From assembly GCA_018400335.1 (NCBI GenBank), contig JAGYMT010000087.1, forward strand, positions 1 through 6,993: a stretch of 6,993 bases of DNA, given 5' to 3'. The notes beneath the pieces were generated by a model. The model did not search any database, was not told the origin of the DNA, and was given only the letters and a program-made list of their open reading frames with translations. Position numbers and translations under genes: made by a program. Positions 1-6,980 of this stretch are shown here, piece after piece (position 1 is the first letter of the stretch; the number at the start of each line of letters is the position of its first letter). Origin of the DNA: Kiritimatiellia bacterium. Lineage in GTDB: Bacteria > Verrucomicrobiota > Kiritimatiellia > JAAZAB01.

Positions 1-83
1 TAATCCTGGACAATTTGGGTCAAATAATGTGAGATGTAGCACTCCTGCATCCGGGGCAGGAAGGATTTGCGCGGGGCGCATGG
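1..83. other. Left-edge segment with no assignable gene
   Basis: I see no RNA gene, hairpin terminator or clear promoter here. In the same frame as the downstream small plus-strand gene, codons read ILDNLGQIM and then TGA at 30-32. This could be the end of a gene entering from the left, but nine codons are too few to judge. AGGAAGG at 58-64 resembles a ribosome site but lies about 19 nt before the GTG used for the small gene, which is too far for normal use. Confidence 0.3.
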
Positions 84-338
84 GTGTTCGCCCGCGCTTT
101 CATCGTGGTTGCCGCCTGGACGCTTATGGTTCGGCCATTGCTCAACATGTGGATATCCCGTTTCCGGCGGCACAAGCAGGGCGTGTATGCGTCCGAAGTG
201 GAACGAACGATCAACCAGATGCCGGGGCTGAGGACAATGGCAGCTGCCGCGTGGCGTCAAACCTCCGGCACAAACGGGTTCGAACGCTGGCGGAGTTTCA
301 TGGCGCGACTGATCGTCAGGAGCCTTACGGAGCAATGA
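84..338 (+). CDS. Small hypothetical protein with N-terminal hydrophobic segment (start uncertain, possibly a gene remnant)
   Basis: I do not recognise this product. The frame gives 84 residues from a GTG start. Residues about 2-23 are hydrophobic (FARAFIVVAAWTLMVRPLL) and are followed by a basic stretch (RFRRHK), which fits one membrane anchor with a cytoplasmic tail. The remainder is mixed and polar. Codon choice looks natural and resembles the operon genes. The frame ends 19 bp before the stop of the convergent vWA gene, as expected for a real gene end. The start is weak: no good ribosome site sits just before the GTG, and the frame stays open upstream to a TGA at 30-32, so translation could begin elsewhere. 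Before that TGA the same frame is open to the window edge, so this may instead be the tail of a larger interrupted gene. Coding status is moderately supported and function is unknown. Confidence 0.45.
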   Translation: MFARAFIVVAAWTLMVRPLLNMWISRFRRHKQGVYASEVERTINQMPGLRTMAAAAWRQTSGTNGFERWRSFMARLIVRSLTEQ

Positions 339-357
339 CCGCTAATACACATGCAAA

Positions 358-2724
358 TCACCTCACGGTCATATGAATGAAAACGCGCGGAAGCATCGCC
401 GGCAGCCGGCGTATGTCCGGCAATATCGCGAAACGACGTCCGGGGAACATGATCTCCATATCGGCGAGCGAGTTCTCCTCCGTGGAAAATGCAAAGGTGT
501 GTATACCTTGTCTCGCGTTCTCCTCGCAAGCCATGCGTACGTCATGCTGCGCATAGCGTGAGACGTGGTCATAGCCCTCGTCCATCGGTTGACCGTCCGT
601 CACGAGCAGGATCAGGCGCTGACGGTTCGGCTGAAGAGACAGCAGATGTCCCGAATGCCGGAGAGCCGGACCAATGCGAGTCGAACTTCGCGGCCACGCG
701 GCCATTATGCGCCCGATCGCGGGTCCGCCCCACTCATCATCGAAGTTCTTGAACACGAGGAATTCACATTTTTCGCGTCCGCTGGAACTGAACCCGCAGA
801 TCGCGAAGCGGTCACCGAGCGCGGCCAACCCGTACCCAAGCAGTGTCGCAGCCTGTTTCTCAACGTCCAGCACCCGTGCGGAATCGCCCGACTGCGTCCC
901 CGTGGATCCGCTCACATCGAGGAGGACGAGAACCCCCAGATCCCGGTGGTTGATCATCGGCTTTTCATAAAAGCGGGCGGGGGGCGAAGGCTCGCGCGTC
1001 CGATCCACGATATGCCGGAGGAGCAAGTCGGTGTTGATGCCGTCCCCCTCCGCCAGCCGCTTTTCTCGCCGGACTATTTCCGGCTTCAGACGCTCAAAGA
1101 CCGCCTTGATCTTCCGGACATCCTGCATCAATGCAGGATCCGGGAGTGCGGCGCTCTCCGGCTCCACCGCTTTTTCATGGACGCTGCACCAGTTTGCCCG
1201 GTAGTCATTCTGCTGAAAGTCCCACTCATTATAGAGGAACGCGGCTTCAAGGGCACCCGCGGATTCATCATTCTTATCGACCTGATCATTCCCGGCATTA
1301 ACACTTTTGTTAACGGCTGGAAGCCGGTCACTTTCATGCATGCGCTCGCGGTGCGAGGAAGCTGCATCCTTCAAATCAGCAATCAACTGATCGGACGGCG
1401 GATCCGAGATGCTCACGGGAAACAGAAAATCCGACAGGAACCCCATGGGACTGCCCACCCGTGCCTGCAACGAAGGATAGGCTGCAAGTATTTCATCCGG
1501 CCACGATTCGTCCAGCCGTGCCGCTGTATCGAAGCAATTAACGCAATCATCGATAATAGCGCGGAGCTTGCCGACGACCGGATTGACACAGGATTCATCA
1601 AGAGCGTCGAAGAAAAGGCTCATCGGGCCATCAGCGGCATCTCCCCCGGCCAGTTCCGTACGGATGCCCCATTTGATCATGCGCCTTGCGCCCGGCCAGC
1701 GGCGCCGGACGCGTCGCAGAACGCGCACATATTCCATCACATGGAACAAATTGATGCGCCAAGGCTCGCTCCCTGTCAGGCTCGTGCAGTCCGAATGCCG
1801 CGGGTGGCCGTGGATGAGCGCAAATGAACTCTCCATCAACATGGCGGCGGAGACAATGCCGCACAGAATATACCAACGCCGGTTCTCCACGGCCGAATCG
1901 AACCGGCGGAAGCGCTCCGGCAGGTAGACATGCCCATCGACGGCCAGCATCATGGTGCCGCGCTCGATCAGGTCATCGGAATCAAGCCGCCCAAGATCCG
2001 CAACCTCGCATGCCCTGCCCGTCAACGCCGCGATCATACCCCGCATCGCTTCAGAGATGTCACAGAGGCGGCATTCCTGGGTGATAGCCAGGATGTAGGT
2101 TTCGGATGTATTCAGCTCGCCGCGCAGGAAACTGCACCCGCACTCCTTGTTCCCTTGATGAATCTCGATAGCCACGTCAATGTATCGTTGCAGCTCCAGC
2201 GGCCGGAGCCGGCTCGAGAGGCGCTTATAGCCCGCAAGGAAGGCCATAGCCAGATCATCATCCAGCTCGCGAAGGCGGCGAAACAGGGTGAGGCATTCCC
2301 TGATTCTTTCGGGAGACGACCCCATGCCGCCGGCTGCCAGCGTTTCAAAAAAGCGCATACCGTTGTAAAGTCTTCCCTCCGCGAGCGCGCTTCCGGTTTC
2401 CACCACGTCGCTAAAGATGGACGGCAGGTTCATTATCCAGCGGGTGCGGGGATTCAAGGCGCCGATGAACTGGCGCAGCACGTGGTCGAAACAACTTTGG
2501 TCGGAGCGTTTAAGCAGATCGAAGAAGCGGGTGGTCACTTCCCGCCGCTGCTCACCGAGGAGTCCCTGACGGAACAGCTCTTCAATCGTCTTTTCGAAGA
2601 TATCGCGGTAGCCCCAAGTGACACTGCGAAGCGAGAACCCCTGATAGCGGTCTTGCGAATCATCGATCGGAGCGATTTGGTCATCAGAGACCGGGTTATC
2701 AGCTTTGCTGCTTGTCGGACCCAT
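358..2724 (-). CDS. Long CbbO/NorD-family von Willebrand factor A domain protein
   Basis: This 788-residue protein carries a C-terminal vWA domain (about 595-785) with a complete MIDAS metal site: D603, S605 and S607 in LLDVSGST, T682 in SSTRIG, and D710 in LVTDGQP. Upstream of it, about residues 498-520, is the YNEWDFQQNDYRANWC block typical of NorD/CbbO proteins. The first ~440 residues form a largely helical region, and about 440-495 is a polar, probably flexible linker. In the known family, CbbO/NorD binds the client enzyme and docks it to the AAA+ ring of CbbQ/NorQ, which then remodels the client. The partner ATPase is the gene immediately upstream, overlapping by 26 bp, so the pair is almost certainly co-translated. 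The ATG is preceded by GGAGG at 9-nt spacing. An odd feature is a set of cysteines, C195, C197, C218 and C221, which could bind metal. The client is unknown because neither Rubisco nor nitric oxide reductase is in the window. Family assignment is secure; naming it norD or cbbO would overstate the function. Confidence 0.9.
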   Translation of the reverse strand: MGPTSSKADNPVSDDQIAPIDDSQDRYQGFSLRSVTWGYRDIFEKTIEELFRQGLLGEQRREVTTRFFDLLKRSDQSCFDHVLRQFIGALNPRTRWIMNLPSIFSDVVETGSALAEGRLYNGMRFFETLAAGGMGSSPERIRECLTLFRRLRELDDDLAMAFLAGYKRLSSRLRPLELQRYIDVAIEIHQGNKECGCSFLRGELNTSETYILAITQECRLCDISEAMRGMIAALTGRACEVADLGRLDSDDLIERGTMMLAVDGHVYLPERFRRFDSAVENRRWYILCGIVSAAMLMESSFALIHGHPRHSDCTSLTGSEPWRINLFHVMEYVRVLRRVRRRWPGARRMIKWGIRTELAGGDAADGPMSLFFDALDESCVNPVVGKLRAIIDDCVNCFDTAARLDESWPDEILAAYPSLQARVGSPMGFLSDFLFPVSISDPPSDQLIADLKDAASSHRERMHESDRLPAVNKSVNAGNDQVDKNDESAGALEAAFLYNEWDFQQNDYRANWCSVHEKAVEPESAALPDPALMQDVRKIKAVFERLKPEIVRREKRLAEGDGINTDLLLRHIVDRTREPSPPARFYEKPMINHRDLGVLVLLDVSGSTGTQSGDSARVLDVEKQAATLLGYGLAALGDRFAICGFSSSGREKCEFLVFKNFDDEWGGPAIGRIMAAWPRSSTRIGPALRHSGHLLSLQPNRQRLILLVTDGQPMDEGYDHVSRYAQHDVRMACEENARQGIHTFAFSTEENSLADMEIMFPGRRFAILPDIRRLPAMLPRVFIHMTVR

Positions 2725-3556
2725 CGCCGGTGTCCTCCATCAGGTCCCCGAAATAGAGCTGCGCGATATTTTGAATTGACTCTAGAACGTCCGGCTCATC
2801 GCTCAGTGTCTGGCTGATCGCGTGCCGGGTGGCGTCCATCGGCGAAAGTCCGCCCCGCATGAGGCGGCCCACGTATACAAGCAGGCGGCTCGATACGCCC
2901 TCGTCGAGACCAAAGCCCTTTAACTGACGGATCTTCGCGCCCATCTCGGCCAGTTTCCGGCTTTCCGCATCGTCCAGTCCGCTCTCGGTTTGAATTATCC
3001 GTGTCTCTATTTCGATCGAGGGGTGTTCGAAATTCAGGCTGGCAAAACGCTGCTTCGTTGACTGCTTGAGGTCCTTAACAATGCTCTGGTAACCCGGGTT
3101 GTAGCTCAGAACCATCATGAATCCGGCGTGGGCTCGAATAACCTCGCCTGTCTTGTCAATGTAAAGCACGCGCCGGTCATCCGTGAGCGAATGTATTATG
3201 ACGGTCGTATCCTTGCGCGCCTCGACAATCTCGTCGAGGTAGCAAATTCCGCCATGTCGCACGGCCAATGTGAGAGGGCCGTCCTGCCAGACCGTCTCAT
3301 TATCCTTGAACAGAAAACGGCCTACGAGGTCGGCTGCAGTCAAGTCCTCATGACACGAAACCGTCACGAGCGGCAGATCAAGCTCGTGGGCCATGTACTC
3401 GACAAAGCGGGTCTTGCCGCAACCGGTGGGACCCTTGATAATAAGCGGAATCCTCGCGCGAAAGGCTGCGCTAAACATAACCTCTTCATCACCCTGCACC
3501 ACGTAGTTCGGACGTTCAGAAATCCTGAATTGTCTTAAGACCTGCTTTGTATCCAT
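2699..3556 (-). CDS. CbbQ/NorQ-family (MoxR-class) AAA+ ATPase
   Basis: This is a 285-residue, soluble, single-domain AAA+ ATPase of typical CbbQ/NorQ/NirQ length. Visible motifs are Walker A GPTGCGKT (42-49), Walker B ICYLDE (104-109), sensor 1 at N153 in SYNPGYQ, a probable arginine finger at R170 in STKQRF, and a sensor 2 arginine around R224 in GVSSRLL. The segments SCHEDLTAADLVGR and EARKDTTVIIHSLTDDRR are highly characteristic of this branch. Members form hexameric rings that use ATP hydrolysis, with a vWA partner, to remodel a metalloenzyme: Rubisco for CbbQ, nitric oxide reductase maturation for NorQ. The vWA partner is encoded directly downstream with a 26-bp overlap, and the decarboxylase gene ends 8 bp upstream. 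The ATG has an AGGGA ribosome site at 5-nt spacing. Nothing appears truncated. The family is certain and the client is not known, so no symbol is given. Confidence 0.94.
   Translation of the reverse strand: MDTKQVLRQFRISERPNYVVQGDEEVMFSAAFRARIPLIIKGPTGCGKTRFVEYMAHELDLPLVTVSCHEDLTAADLVGRFLFKDNETVWQDGPLTLAVRHGGICYLDEIVEARKDTTVIIHSLTDDRRVLYIDKTGEVIRAHAGFMMVLSYNPGYQSIVKDLKQSTKQRFASLNFEHPSIEIETRIIQTESGLDDAESRKLAEMGAKIRQLKGFGLDEGVSSRLLVYVGRLMRGGLSPMDATRHAISQTLSDEPDVLESIQNIAQLYFGDLMEDTGDGSDKQQS
2734..2738 (-). promoter_or_regulatory. Ribosome binding site for the vWA gene, inside the AAA+ coding region
   Basis: GGAGG on the minus strand lies 9 nt before the ATG at 2724, within the last codons of the ATPase gene. 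It supports this start, which produces the 26-bp gene overlap and helps balanced production of the two partner proteins. Confidence 0.65.
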
Positions 3557-3561
3557 TTCGA

Positions 3562-3566
3562 TCCCT
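3562..3566 (-). promoter_or_regulatory. Ribosome binding site for the AAA+ ATPase gene, overlapping the psd stop
   Basis: AGGGA on the minus strand lies 5 nt before the ATG at 3556 and shares two bases with the TAG stop of psd. A ribosome finishing psd would cover this site, which suggests translational coupling between the two genes. Confidence 0.6.
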
Positions 3567-4245
3567 ATTTCCTTGCGGACTTAACCCGCGCCACGATCGT
3601 TTCGCCCGCCCTTGTCACATCGCCGGGCTTGACGCTCACAGTCACGTCCTCCGCGGGAAGGTACATATCCAGGCGCGATCCGAACTTCATCATGCCTATT
3701 CGATCGCCCGCTGCTATGTCGAAAGGTTTATCGTGCGGAGGCCAATAAACCACCCGCCGGCATACGGGCCCCACAATCTGGCACACCAGGCAGCGCGTTG
3801 AGTCTCCATCTATTAAAAATTTGTTATGCTGGTTTACCTCCGATGACTTCTCCTGAATCGTGAACAGGTGTTTGCCGGGAAAGTAGCCCAGGAAACTGGA
3901 CATCCCCGAAATAGGTGCGCGATTAACGTGCACATCGAACAGACTGAGGTAGATGCTGATTCTCACACAATTAGTGCCAAGGTACTTGTCCTCATATATC
4001 TCAGTGACGGATGAAACCCTTCCATCGGCGCCGGCCAGAACCGCATCAAAATCGACCGGAGGCCTGCGCTCCGGATCCCGAAAGAAATACAGAAAATAGG
4101 CCGCAAGAATGAGCGAAGGAACACCGCAAGCCAGAATAAGTTTCCTCCACGCGACCCGCTTAAGGCGCAGGATCGCAACGAGTGTTCCGAACACCGCAAG
4201 CACGACGAAAATAAAAGGAAGCACTTCGGGTCTGATATTCATCAT
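3565..4245 (-). CDS. psd: Phosphatidylserine decarboxylase, short PSD-A type proenzyme
   Basis: It should convert phosphatidylserine to phosphatidylethanolamine at the cytoplasmic membrane using a pyruvoyl cofactor made by self-cleavage. The 226 residues match the short PSD-A (Psd/Asd-like) class. Two membrane segments lie at about 9-27 and 36-55, followed by YFFRDPERRPP (53-63), ADGRV with the likely catalytic Asp74, FDVHVNR with His106, and the cleavage site Gly189-Ser190 in MKFGSRLDMYLP. Cleavage would give a beta chain of 189 residues and an alpha chain of 37. All expected catalytic elements are present. The ATG overlaps the preceding stop (ATGA), and AAGGA lies 8 nt upstream; a second ATG follows directly, so the start could be one codon later. 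Unusually, the phosphatidylserine synthase gene pssA, a frequent partner, is not adjacent. The homologous archaetidylserine decarboxylases share these motifs, so substrate identity rests on the assumption that the host is a bacterium. Confidence 0.93.
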   Translation of the reverse strand: MMNIRPEVLPFIFVVLAVFGTLVAILRLKRVAWRKLILACGVPSLILAAYFLYFFRDPERRPPVDFDAVLAGADGRVSSVTEIYEDKYLGTNCVRISIYLSLFDVHVNRAPISGMSSFLGYFPGKHLFTIQEKSSEVNQHNKFLIDGDSTRCLVCQIVGPVCRRVVYWPPHDKPFDIAAGDRIGMMKFGSRLDMYLPAEDVTVSVKPGDVTRAGETIVARVKSARK

Positions 4246-5108
4246 TCACCACATCCTTTTCTGCCGGGTTTCACGACCAGCGCACCAACGGGCGCTCCGA
4301 TGTCAGAGGCAATCATTGGGCATTTCACCGTGAGCAGGAAGAATAAATTGCCGAGGTGATCCGATAATGTTTCATAGTTCCCCTGCCCCTTGGCGATGAC
4401 GAGATCGGCTTGTTCAAAGCAATCGCGAAACTCGCCCGAACATTCGTCGAGCAGCGTGCCGGGAGCATCCGACCCGTTTGTGATGACCGGAACTATTCCT
4501 GAAATCCCGGACGTCTCCGCGTCCTCAATCGTGGCATCATTTATCACGGGAAAGCCCCTCACCGCAACGGTGATCTTGTCCAAGGGCAGTGCCTCGATCA
4601 GAAGACGGTCGAAAACTATCTCGCCTGCATTATCGGCCAGGTAGAGTATGCGTTTCGCATTATCGGCTGCCAGGAACAAATCCGAAACGCTTCCGACAAG
4701 CTGCATCTGCCATATCCCCTTCAGCTTGGCAGCCAGTTCCTCGGGCTCAAGTCTTGATTTTGATCCGGCATCCAGCATGTTTCCCGCGATCGCCAGCCGA
4801 ACAACGGCCTCATGCGGATCTGCGTGGCGACGCGCAAGATCAGCCAGACCGGGCAGCAGATCAAGGGCGACGGTGTTCATGCGGTTCTTGAGCCCGGAGT
4901 ACGGATCGGCATGGCCCGTCTCCTCCCGAACCAATCTCTGTAACCGCTGGGCGATTTTTACCGGCATAACAGCCCAGTCGGCATCCGCTATCTCGCGGAG
5001 GAGAGCCCTGATGAGCTGTTCCCTTCGCCGGGCATCCGGCTCCGACATTTCGACCGCCTCGGCCGCCTGCCGCACAAAGCAGGGAATACATTCCAGCGCC
5101 GTGTTCAT
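4242..5108 (-). CDS. DUF89 / ARMT1-like damage-control phosphatase, AF1104-type (subfamily I)
   Basis: This is a DUF89 protein of about 288 residues, or 291 if translation starts at the ATG at 5117. The N-terminal LECIPCFVRQ carries the CxxC typical of the AF1104-like subfamily. The metal and active-site signatures (numbered from 5117) are YLADNAGEIVFDRLLIE (D162, N163), VINDATIED (N193, D194) and DLVIAKGQGNYETL (D238, K243). The family comprises metal-dependent phosphatases thought to hydrolyse damaged or unwanted phosphometabolites such as sugar phosphates. The physiological substrate of prokaryotic subfamily I members is generally not known. It sits 24 bp (33 bp from this start) after the ASKHA gene, and its stop overlaps the psd start in ATGA. 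I prefer the ATG at 5108 because relatives commonly begin only a few residues before CIPC, but GGAGG is 12 nt away here and 3 nt from the 5117 ATG, so both starts remain possible. The fold is intact. Confidence 0.9.
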   Translation of the reverse strand: MNTALECIPCFVRQAAEAVEMSEPDARRREQLIRALLREIADADWAVMPVKIAQRLQRLVREETGHADPYSGLKNRMNTVALDLLPGLADLARRHADPHEAVVRLAIAGNMLDAGSKSRLEPEELAAKLKGIWQMQLVGSVSDLFLAADNAKRILYLADNAGEIVFDRLLIEALPLDKITVAVRGFPVINDATIEDAETSGISGIVPVITNGSDAPGTLLDECSGEFRDCFEQADLVIAKGQGNYETLSDHLGNLFFLLTVKCPMIASDIGAPVGALVVKPGRKGCGE

Positions 5109-5120
5109 AAGCAGCATTAT

Positions 5121-5125
5121 CCTCC
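5121..5125 (-). promoter_or_regulatory. Ribosome binding site for the DUF89 gene (ambiguous spacing)
   Basis: The minus strand reads GGAGG followed by ATAATGCTGCTTATG. Spacing is 3 nt to the first ATG (5117) and 12 nt to the second (5108). Neither is ideal, so this site does not settle the start. It lies inside the 24-bp gap after the ASKHA stop, consistent with re-initiation on one transcript. Confidence 0.6.
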
Positions 5126-5141
5126 ATGGAATTATGTATCA

Positions 5142-6980
5142 CTACCCGCCGGACGGAAACATCATCGCTTCAGCAAACTGCTCCTGGAATCCCGGCGCCG
5201 TTGACAGATCCACGTGATGGGTCTTTCTCGCCATTTCCTCAGCGCGTCTTCTGGCGTTCGTGGAAAGGAGCGCCGACTTGGCGCCGGAAAGCGACACATT
5301 GCCGACATATCTTATTCGCCGGTGTTCAATTTCTTCGGGAATCAGGCCAATCCGCTGGGCACTGCTGCGGCGAATGAAGTTGCCGAAGCCGCCGGCGATC
5401 ATCACGGTTTTAATATCACGCACCTCAATGCCGGCAAGCTGCAACAGTATGAAGATTCCCGCCCGGATCGCTCCGTTTCCGAGCTGCACCTCGCGGATAT
5501 CGCGCTGAGTAAGGAACACGGGCGGAGCGGGCCGGCCCGGCACTGCCTCGGCAAGCACGAAACGCATTTCACCGTTCTCATCCTCCTGAACTCTTTTGGC
5601 GAGAGCAGGCGCCAAGGTTCCGGGCAGTTCGTCCTTTGACAGGAGTTGACCTTCGGGCGACACTATCCCGATGCTCAGCAATTCCGCCACGAGGTCAATC
5701 AAACCGCTCCCGCAGATGCCGGAAGGAGCCGTATTGCCTATGACCTCCAGCCTCACATCTCCATCGAACACCACCTTCTCAATTGCGCCGTGGGTCCCGC
5801 GCATGCCGCATGCTATCCTAGCCCCCTCGAATGCCGGACCGGCAGCGGCGGAAGCGGCATAGAAGTTGCCGTTATGGAAGAGAACGATTTCGCCGTTCGT
5901 TCCGATATCCACCATCAGCGCCGGGCTTTCGACGCTGTCAATACGGGTCGCCAGCATTCCCGCCGTTGTATCGCCTCCCACAAAGCCGCCGATGATTGGA
6001 AACACGTACGCCAGGGCGCCGGGATGGATGGGTATGTCGAGATCACTCGCGGGCAGCAGCAAGCCCCTCGCATGCACCGGCACAAAGGGCAGCTCCCCCA
6101 ACTGGGCGGGATTGATTCCGCAGAAAATATGTTCCATGGTCGTATTGCCGGCGAAGGCCGCCTCGTAGATATTCTGGCGCTTCACCCCGGCATTCGCGCA
6201 CAATTCGTCAATCATTTTCACGATTTCACGGACGACCGCCAGCCGCATTTCGTCAAGGCATCCGGGACAGGCCACAGCGTGCTTAATCCGGGAGAGCACA
6301 TCATCACCAAAGCCGACCTGGGGATTCATACGCGAAACCACGCCAAGCTCACGTCCGTCGCAGAGGCTCAACAACTCGCCTACCATAGTGGTTGTGCCGA
6401 TATCGAACGCAACGCCGAAACAACGATCGCTTGTGTCCCCCGCCTCGAAATCAATGAGGCGATGGTCAGCCAGAACAGCAGTACCCTTGAACCCCTGGGC
6501 GCGCAACGTGCCTGCGGCGTGCCTGACCATCCGGAGTCCTGCCTTAAAAGGGCCGGTGGCGCGCTCAAGTCTCAACAGGTCCGAATCATCATCCTCCAAC
6601 GTGGGGGCTGCAAGCTCAACATAGACCTTCCGAATGGCTGAACTCACCTCCTTGAGTTCGGTTGAGTCGGAACCAGCCAGTATCTGATGCTCGCCGCCGA
6701 ACAATGATGTTTCGGGAACGGAGATCACTGAATCAGTTTCCACCGGGTTCTGGCAGGCGAGGCGCCAGCCATCTTCGAGCTCGCTGACCGGGAACGCTTT
6801 GGTGTCCGCCACGGTCGGCGCTAATGCGCCGGATGTCAGGCGGACCCTGCATTTACGGCAAGTGCCGACTCCGCCGCAGGGTGTTTCTATCACGAGCCCG
6901 GCCCGCGCGGCGGCCTCGAGTATCGTGGTGCCGCGCAGAACGAAAACAGTACGGCCCTGAGGCTGAAACGTGACTTTCAA
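5142..6980 (-). CDS. 2Fe-2S ferredoxin-domain ASKHA protein (DUF4445, RACE/RamA-like corrinoid activation family)
   Basis: The 612-residue protein begins with a plant-type 2Fe-2S ferredoxin domain (about 1-90), with cluster ligands C35, C41, C44 and C76. A linker follows (about 90-185), then an ASKHA ATPase module: FDIGTTT (192-198), NPQVGFGDDVLSRI (219-232), GNTTMEHIF (278-286), GGFVGGDTTAGM (331-342), MVDIGTNGEI (356-365), AGPAFEGARIACGMRG (380-395), GICGSGLIDL (421-430) and IAGGFGNF (528-535). The tail resembles the usual family C-terminus (DLSTAPGF...FP). Characterised relatives couple ATP hydrolysis to electron transfer that reduces inactive Co(II) corrinoid proteins to Co(I) during methyl-group metabolism; others are uncharacterised. 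The nearest in-frame start is TTG at 6980 with only a weak purine-rich ribosome site (GAAAGAGA). The frame is open to the window edge, so the true start may lie outside. It ends in tandem TAG-TGA. No corrinoid methyltransferase is in view, so its partner is unknown. Confidence 0.92.
   Translation of the reverse strand: MKVTFQPQGRTVFVLRGTTILEAAARAGLVIETPCGGVGTCRKCRVRLTSGALAPTVADTKAFPVSELEDGWRLACQNPVETDSVISVPETSLFGGEHQILAGSDSTELKEVSSAIRKVYVELAAPTLEDDDSDLLRLERATGPFKAGLRMVRHAAGTLRAQGFKGTAVLADHRLIDFEAGDTSDRCFGVAFDIGTTTMVGELLSLCDGRELGVVSRMNPQVGFGDDVLSRIKHAVACPGCLDEMRLAVVREIVKMIDELCANAGVKRQNIYEAAFAGNTTMEHIFCGINPAQLGELPFVPVHARGLLLPASDLDIPIHPGALAYVFPIIGGFVGGDTTAGMLATRIDSVESPALMVDIGTNGEIVLFHNGNFYAASAAAGPAFEGARIACGMRGTHGAIEKVVFDGDVRLEVIGNTAPSGICGSGLIDLVAELLSIGIVSPEGQLLSKDELPGTLAPALAKRVQEDENGEMRFVLAEAVPGRPAPPVFLTQRDIREVQLGNGAIRAGIFILLQLAGIEVRDIKTVMIAGGFGNFIRRSSAQRIGLIPEEIEHRRIRYVGNVSLSGAKSALLSTNARRRAEEMARKTHHVDLSTAPGFQEQFAEAMMFPSGG

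Noticed and set aside
339..357. Possible bidirectional terminator between the convergent genes
   Set aside because: The 19-bp gap holds no inverted repeat with a T-tract, and none is evident in the adjoining gene ends.
29..376. Plus-strand 115-codon frame overlapping the small hypothetical gene
   Set aside because: Its translation is Arg/Gly/Ala-rich without structure, and it runs into the 3' end of the convergent vWA gene; the alternative frame at 84-338 has more protein-like composition.
565..1827. Long plus-strand open frame of 420 codons opposite the vWA gene
   Set aside because: It lies wholly antisense to a gene with conserved NorD-family motifs, its translation shows no recognisable domain and is rich in Arg, Pro and His as expected for a complement shadow.
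1930..2817. Plus-strand open frame of 295 codons opposite the start of the vWA gene and the end of the AAA+ gene
   Set aside because: It spans antisense to two well-supported genes and shows no family motif or ribosome site; best explained as a shadow.
4119..4201. 13-bp direct repeat GAACACCGCAAGC at 4119-4131 and 4189-4201
   Set aside because: Both copies fall in the psd region coding for two hydrophobic segments with similar residues (LA.GV / LAVFG); only two copies exist and coding constraint or chance explains them.
5139..5144. TAG end of the ASKHA gene considered as a possible pyrrolysine codon, given links of this family to methylamine metabolism
   Set aside because: The TAG is followed directly by TGA in frame, so readthrough would add a single residue; it is a normal tandem stop.
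5646..6641. Plus-strand open frame of 331 codons opposite the ASKHA gene
   Set aside because: It is antisense to the most conserved ASKHA motifs, and its translation is histidine-rich without domain structure.
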